DNA from: Candidatus Aminicenantota bacterium | Lineage (GTDB): Bacteria > Acidobacteriota > Aminicenantia > UBA2199 | NCBI GenBank assembly: GCA_016934745.1 | Contig: JAFGSF010000048.1 | Location: forward strand, 1 to 35,977 | DNA: 35,977 bases | Direction: 5' to 3' | In this document: positions 32,488-35,977 of the stretch, in pieces | How positions within the stretch are numbered: position 1 is the first letter of the stretch | How the letters are laid out: the number at the start of each line of letters is the position of its first letter | Made by a program: the position numbers and the translations under genes | Notes under the pieces: model-generated | The model's input: only the letters and a program-made list of their open reading frames with translations | The model's database searches: none | Told to the model about the DNA's origin: nothing

Positions 32488-33220
32488 TTGCTTCCCCCTT
32501 TAAATTGATCATCGTGCCGATACCGTCCTGGGTGATAGCTTCCTTGATATTGCCCTTGCGGGTAATATTAAAAATCTTGATGACCAGATGATTATCCTTG
32601 CTCAAGGAGATGGCCGTACTGTCCATGATTTTCAATTCCTTGGCCAAGACGTCGGCATAGGAAATATGGGTGAACTTGGTGGCGGTGCTGACTTGCTTCG
32701 GATCGGCCGAAAAAACACCTTCCACCTTGGTGGCCTTCAGTAAAACATCAGCCTTGATTTCAATGGCGCGCAGGGCGGCGGCCGTGTCGGTGGTAAAAAA
32801 CGGATTGCCGGTCCCGGCGGCGAAAATGACGACACGTCCTTTTTCCAGATGGCGGACAGCCCGGCGGGGAATGAAAGGCTCCGAGATTTCCTTGACTTCC
32901 AAAGCCGAAATCAGGCGGGTGTGCAGTCCTTTCTTTTCCAGGGCGTTTTGCAACGCGATGCCGTTAATCATGGTGGCCAGCATGCCCATATAGTCGGCAG
33001 AAGCACGATCAATGCCCAATTCGTTTGCCCGGACGCCTCGAAAAAAATTGCCGCCGCCGGTGACAATGGCTATTTCCACTCCCAGGTCGTGAACTTCCTT
33101 GATCTCGGCTGCAATCTCACTGATGATGTCATGGCTGATGCCGAAAGAATCCTGTCCCTGCAAGGCTTCGCCGCTGAGTTTCAGTAGAATGCGCTTGTAC
33201 TTGGCCTGGCCGGGAGCCAT
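32480..33220 (-). CDS. pyrH: UMP kinase
   Basis: A 246-residue bacterial UMP kinase (amino-acid kinase fold), making UDP from UMP. With the ATG at 33220 the protein begins '[22 protein letters not shown]', the first nucleotide-binding motif; '[15 protein letters not shown]' and '[21 protein letters not shown]' follow, then '[25 protein letters not shown]' and '[17 protein letters not shown]'. The frame continues upstream to 33301 but that overlaps tsf; the ATG lies one base after the tsf stop (TAATATG), so coupling is likely. Length matches the family (about 240). Confidence 0.96.
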   Translation of the reverse strand: MAPGQAKYKRILLKLSGEALQGQDSFGISHDIISEIAAEIKEVHDLGVEIAIVTGGGNFFRGVRANELGIDRASADYMGMLATMINGIALQNALEKKGLHTRLISALEVKEISEPFIPRRAVRHLEKGRVVIFAAGTGNPFFTTDTAAALRAIEIKADVLLKATKVEGVFSADPKQVSTATKFTHISYADVLAKELKIMDSTAISLSKDNHLVIKIFNITRKGNIKEAITQDGIGTMINLKGEASD

Positions 33221-33221
33221 A

Positions 33222-33821
33222 TTACGATTCTTCGCCGACCTGGTAACGGACGAATCTTTTGACAATGATGTTTTCGCCGGTTTTATGAATTTTTTCAGCA
33301 ATCAATTTTTCAATGGTCAGCGTGTCGTCTTTAAAAAAGTTTTGCTTCAGCAGGCAAGCTTCGGCAAAGTATTTGCTTAATTTGCCCTCAACGATTTTTT
33401 CGATGATTTGGGCCGGTTTACCGGAACTTTTCAACTGTTCCCGGTATATTTCTTTTTCCTTTTCCAAAACGTCGGCCGGGATGTCATTCTCAGCTATGAA
33501 GCGTGGATTCATGGCCGCGATCTGCATGGCGATGTCCTTGATCAACTGCAAAAAGTCTTCGTTCTGGGCCACGAAATCGGTTTCACAGCCCAATTCCAGC
33601 AATACTCCGATCTTGCCTTTCATATGGATATAGGAGCCGATCGCTCCCTGATTGGTCACGCGTGTTGACTTGGCTTTTGCTTTTTCAAAACCCTTCTTGC
33701 GCAGGATGTCCGCCGCCTTGGCCAGGTCGCCGCTTGCTTCCTCAACGGCTTTCTTGCACTCGAGAATACTGATCCCGGTCTGTTCCCTCAGTTTTTTAAC
33801 CGCTTCCATGTCCAATGCCAT
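33222..33821 (-). CDS. tsf: translation elongation factor Ts
   Basis: A 199-residue EF-Ts, the nucleotide-exchange factor for EF-Tu. The N-terminal UBA-like part is '[38 protein letters not shown]'; the core has '[18 protein letters not shown]', the EF-Tu-contact motif. It is the short form, close to the Thermus type (about 196) rather than the 283-residue E. coli form. AAGGAG stands 8 nt before the ATG at 33821; a longer frame reaching 33887 lies within rpsB and is rejected. One base separates it from rpsB, and one from pyrH. Confidence 0.96.
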   Translation of the reverse strand: MALDMEAVKKLREQTGISILECKKAVEEASGDLAKAADILRKKGFEKAKAKSTRVTNQGAIGSYIHMKGKIGVLLELGCETDFVAQNEDFLQLIKDIAMQIAAMNPRFIAENDIPADVLEKEKEIYREQLKSSGKPAQIIEKIVEGKLSKYFAEACLLKQNFFKDDTLTIEKLIAEKIHKTGENIIVKRFVRYQVGEES

Positions 33822-33822
33822 C

Positions 33823-34605
33823 TCAATTCTCCTTTTCCACAGGTTCCACGGAATCGGCCGCGTCAACTTCGGCGGCGGCTTTTTCAACGAGCAACTGCTG
33901 GGCGTTAGCCGATTCGACTATTTTACGGTTCTTGCCTTCCATGACCGCCTCTCCGAACTTGCTGATGAACAAGCGGATCGAACGGATGGCATCGTCGTTG
34001 CCGGGAACCGGATACGGTACATCCTCGGGATTGGCGTTGGTGTCCACCACGGCCACGATGGGAATATCCATGCGTCTGGCTTCACTGATGGCAATATCCT
34101 CAAACGTGGAATCGATGACGATCACCAGTCCGGGCAGGCTGGTCATTTTGCGGATGCCCCACAGGCTGCGGAAAAGCTTTTTATACACTTTTTCCAGCCG
34201 CGACTGCTCTTTTTTGGGTTTGACTTCCCAGCGGCCGTCCTTCTTCATTTCATCAAGTTCCATGAGCTTGTCGATGCTTTTCTTGATCATGGAGAAATTG
34301 GTCAGCAATCCACCCAGCCAGCGCTTATTGACATAGTGCATGCCGGTAGCTTCGGCAATTTCCTCGATGATTGATTGAGCCTGCTTCTTGGTGCCGACAA
34401 CCAAAACATCCTTGCCCGCCGCCACCGTGTCGGCGATGAACTGCAGCGAGGTCTTGAACATTTCGATCGACGTCTGCAGGTCGATGATATATATCCCGTT
34501 TTTCTTGCCGAAAATATACGGCTTCATTTTGGGATTCCAGCGGCGAATCTGATGGCCGAAATGAACCCCGGCTTCCAACATTTCCCTCATATTAATCTGA
34601 ACCAT
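33823..34605 (-). CDS. rpsB: 30S ribosomal protein S2
   Basis: A 260-residue S2. Diagnostic pieces: 'MREMLEAGVHFGHQIRRWNPKMKPYIFGKKNGIYIIDLQ' in outline at the N terminus, 'KDVLVVGTKKQAQSIIEEIA', 'RWLGGLLTNFSMIKKSI', and 'LPGLVIVIDSTFEDIAISEARRMDIPIVAVVDTNANPEDVPYPVPGNDDAIRSI' in outline near 150-205. A strong AGGAGG precedes the ATG. The C-terminal 25 residues are a short acidic, Ala-rich tail ('AAAEVDAADSVEPVEKEN'), common in S2. It precedes tsf with one base between them. Confidence 0.98.
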   Translation of the reverse strand: MVQINMREMLEAGVHFGHQIRRWNPKMKPYIFGKKNGIYIIDLQTSIEMFKTSLQFIADTVAAGKDVLVVGTKKQAQSIIEEIAEATGMHYVNKRWLGGLLTNFSMIKKSIDKLMELDEMKKDGRWEVKPKKEQSRLEKVYKKLFRSLWGIRKMTSLPGLVIVIDSTFEDIAISEARRMDIPIVAVVDTNANPEDVPYPVPGNDDAIRSIRLFISKFGEAVMEGKNRKIVESANAQQLLVEKAAAEVDAADSVEPVEKEN

Positions 34606-34614
34606 AACCGCCTC

Positions 34615-35019
34615 CTAGCGCTTGTGATACTGGGTAGCCTTTCTGGCTTTGAGCAGGCCGTATTTGCGCCGCTCTTTTTCCCGAGCATCCCTGGTCAATA
34701 AACCTGATTTTTTTAATGGCGGTCTGAGTTCTGAATTGAATTCCAGCAACGCCCTGGCAATGCCCAAGCGGATAGCACCGGCCTGGCCGGATACACTGCC
34801 ACCTTCAATATCGATAAAAAAATCGAAGTTGTTCATTGTGTTGGTCACAGTCAACGGTTTGAAAATGGTGAGTTTATGGATCTTCAAGGGAAAATAATCG
34901 TTAAACACACGATTGCGCTTGTTGACAGTCAAGGTAAAATTTCCATTGCCGGGCCGTAAATAAACCCTGGCAATACTGGTCTTTCTTCTTCCCGTTCCGT
35001 AGTATTGAACAATACTCAA
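34615..35019 (-). CDS. rpsI: 30S ribosomal protein S9
   Basis: A 134-residue S9. '[25 protein letters not shown]'-like N terminus (here '[19 protein letters not shown]'), '[22 protein letters not shown]' at mid-protein and the tRNA-contact C terminus '[28 protein letters not shown]' in outline, ending in KR as usual. Start is TTG at 35019 with AGGAGG six bases upstream; no ATG is available, so a TTG start is well supported. It follows rplM by 10 bp. Confidence 0.98.
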   Translation of the reverse strand: [134 protein letters not shown]

Positions 35020-35029
35020 TTTATTCCTC

Positions 35030-35476
35030 CTAAATTTTCAACAACTCAGGCTTCTGAGCCGCATGACGATGTTTGTCATCGGGATACACTTTCAGCTTGG
35101 TCAGCAGCTTGTAACTCAGTTTGTTTTTGGGCAGCATGCCTTTGACCGCATGCAAAACAATCCGTTCCGGATGGGTGGCCATCATGTGCTGGTAAGATAT
35201 CTCTTTCAAACCGCCGCGGTAACCCGAATGCCGGTAATACAGCTTTTGCTCTTCTTTGCCGCCCGTCAATTTCACTTTCTTGGCATTGATGACGATCACA
35301 AAATCGCCGCAATCAAAAAAAGGAGTATAGTAAGGATGGTCCTTGCCGCGTAAAATTCCGCTGACTTTCGTGGCCAGGCGTCCGAGCACCAGGTCGCTGG
35401 CGTCGATCAGCCACCATTTTCTTTCAATGCCTTTTTTTTCAGGCAAATGCGTCACATTGCTTTTGTTCAATTTCAT
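35030..35476 (-). CDS. rplM: 50S ribosomal protein L13
   Basis: A 148-residue L13 (typically 142-150). Family pieces: 'KWWLIDASDLVLGRLATKVSGILRGKDHPYYTPFFDCGDFVIVINAKKVKLTGGK' in outline, 'YYRHSGYRGGLKEISY', and 'AVKGMLPKNKLSYKLLTKLKVY'. The frame can start at TTG 35482, but ATG 35476 has GAGG six bases before it and is preferred. First gene of the translation operon; L13 and S9 are paired in nearly all bacteria. Confidence 0.98.
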   Translation of the reverse strand: MKLNKSNVTHLPEKKGIERKWWLIDASDLVLGRLATKVSGILRGKDHPYYTPFFDCGDFVIVINAKKVKLTGGKEEQKLYYRHSGYRGGLKEISYQHMMATHPERIVLHAVKGMLPKNKLSYKLLTKLKVYPDDKHRHAAQKPELLKI

Positions 35477-35508
35477 TTGCAACCTCGTTGGAGTTGGAAA
35501 GGTTATAA

Positions 35509-35535
35509 TTTATAGTATTTTTGCATTATTGTCAA
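35509..35535 (-). promoter_or_regulatory. promoter candidate of the rplM operon
   Basis: Minus strand TTGACA (35530-35535) followed after 15 bases by TATAAA (35509-35514), or after 17 bases by TAAATT. A perfect -35; spacing of the best -10 is short. The leader would be about 26-30 nt with GAGG. Confidence 0.45.
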
Positions 35536-35662
35536 GATTTTTCCGGAAAAATCTAAGCCCAAGGCAAATTTTGTTAAAAAATACAGTGCATTTGATTGTG
35601 GAAAAATAGCTGTTTTCAAAGCGGAAATCGTGAAAAAGTCCCTAATTTTTCACGGCTGGCAG

Positions 35663-35691
35663 TTGCTTTCAATGACAAAATTTGTTATATT
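35663..35691 (+). promoter_or_regulatory. promoter abutting the DUF507 gene ATG
   Basis: TTGCTT (35663-35668), 17 bases, TATATT (35686-35691), then 7 bases (AGGAAAC) to the ATG at 35699. The transcription start would be at or one base before the A of the ATG; the AGGA can then not be on the mRNA unless a further-upstream promoter is used. Confidence 0.45.
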
Positions 35692-35698
35692 AGGAAAC

Positions 35699-35977
35699 AT
35701 GAGATTGAACAAGCAGCAAATCGAGCACATGGCCTTCTACATAGTCCAGCGTCTGCTCAAAGAAAATTTGCTGATTGTTGATAACAGGGAAAAAATAGCC
35801 GCCGACGTTCAGAATATCATTACCGGCGAACTCGAAAAAGAAGATATCCTGGACGAAAAAGTCAAGGAAATCCTCAAGGAAAAGCTCAACGAGATCAGGA
35901 ATTCCAACATCGATTATTACGAAATGTTTCGCATGGTCAAAAGCAAGCTGGCCGAACAGGAGAATATCGTCCTATGA
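35699..35977 (+). CDS. DUF507 family protein
   Basis: A 92-residue protein, complete to the stop at the window's edge. 'MRLNKQQIEHMAFYIVQRLLKENLL', 'VDNREKIAADVQNIITGEL' and 'ILKEKLNEIRNSNIDYYEMFRMVKSKLAEQENIVL' in outline match the DUF507 pattern, including the conserved 'DYYEMFRMVKSKLA' ending. Function is not known; members occur in deltaproteobacteria-like phyla. A longer frame from 35630 is less likely, because the ATG at 35699 is set by the -10 box 7 bases upstream. It is divergent from the ribosomal-protein operon. No other product is suggested. Confidence 0.85.
   Translation: MRLNKQQIEHMAFYIVQRLLKENLLIVDNREKIAADVQNIITGELEKEDILDEKVKEILKEKLNEIRNSNIDYYEMFRMVKSKLAEQENIVL

Noticed and set aside
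33222..33887. Longer start for EF-Ts
   Set aside because: The extra residues lie within the rpsB coding region; the ATG at 33821 has a proper Shine-Dalgarno and begins the conserved EF-Ts domain.
1..35977. tRNA or rRNA genes
   Set aside because: No cloverleaf with a GGTTCRA T-loop or rRNA-like segment was seen on either strand by eye; a tRNA scan would settle this.

Overview
The window reads as a chromosomal piece of an anaerobic, diderm bacterium. An outer membrane is implied by a LolA-type lipoprotein carrier and a FadL/PorV-type beta-barrel. Anaerobic amino-acid fermentation is implied by an oxygen-sensitive 2-ketoacid:ferredoxin oxidoreductase (iorAB) next to a phosphate acyltransferase. 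This gene mix, a DUF507 gene beside rplM-rpsI-rpsB-tsf-pyrH-frr, and a compact UvrA fit an uncultured lineage such as Aminicenantota (OP8). That assignment is inference; no rRNA gene is present.

Positions 1-12,650 are a surface-glycan locus, almost all on the minus strand: a YghO-like acyltransferase, a FemAB/CelD-like GNAT protein, a SAM methyltransferase, an SpsF-type cytidylyltransferase, a NeuB-type synthase (together suggesting a CMP-activated nonulosonic-acid-like sugar), GT2 and GT4 glycosyltransferases and three large polytopic membrane proteins. One of these is plus-strand and looks like a GT-C transferase. A membrane-anchored sulfatase/LTA-synthase-like enzyme at 14.6-16.2 kb probably belongs to the same theme. 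Several of these genes are visibly AT-rich compared with the housekeeping genes.

Positions 12.9-25.5 kb (minus strand apart from the sulfatase-like gene) carry a secreted VNG-repeat (DUF4097-like) protein, a small Rho_N-domain protein, rnc joined to a membrane-bound HAMP-SpoIIE phosphatase, a FadL-like porin, a PSP1/RicT protein, holB, uvrA and a small zinc-ribbon protein. Positions 25.7-31.7 kb run on the plus strand: iorA-iorB-ptb (arylpyruvate-type oxidation to acyl-CoA, then acyl-phosphate), lolA, and an ECF sigma/anti-sigma/bactofilin-like membrane protein set. Positions 31.9-35.5 kb are the minus-strand translation operon rplM-rpsI-rpsB-tsf-pyrH-frr, followed by a divergent DUF507 gene.

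The most striking unexplained structure is intergenic. From 13.7 to 31.9 kb, many gene borders hold arrays of degenerate 7-base words arranged as inverted pairs. At least three word families differ in sequence but share the 7-nt period, the hairpin layout and some border motifs; one array contains a nested hairpin. Other points of interest are a UvrA that lacks the insertion domain but keeps the UvrB-binding region, and a set of promoters whose -10 box lies 6-7 nt from an ATG, predicting leaderless mRNAs in a genome that otherwise uses good Shine-Dalgarno sites.
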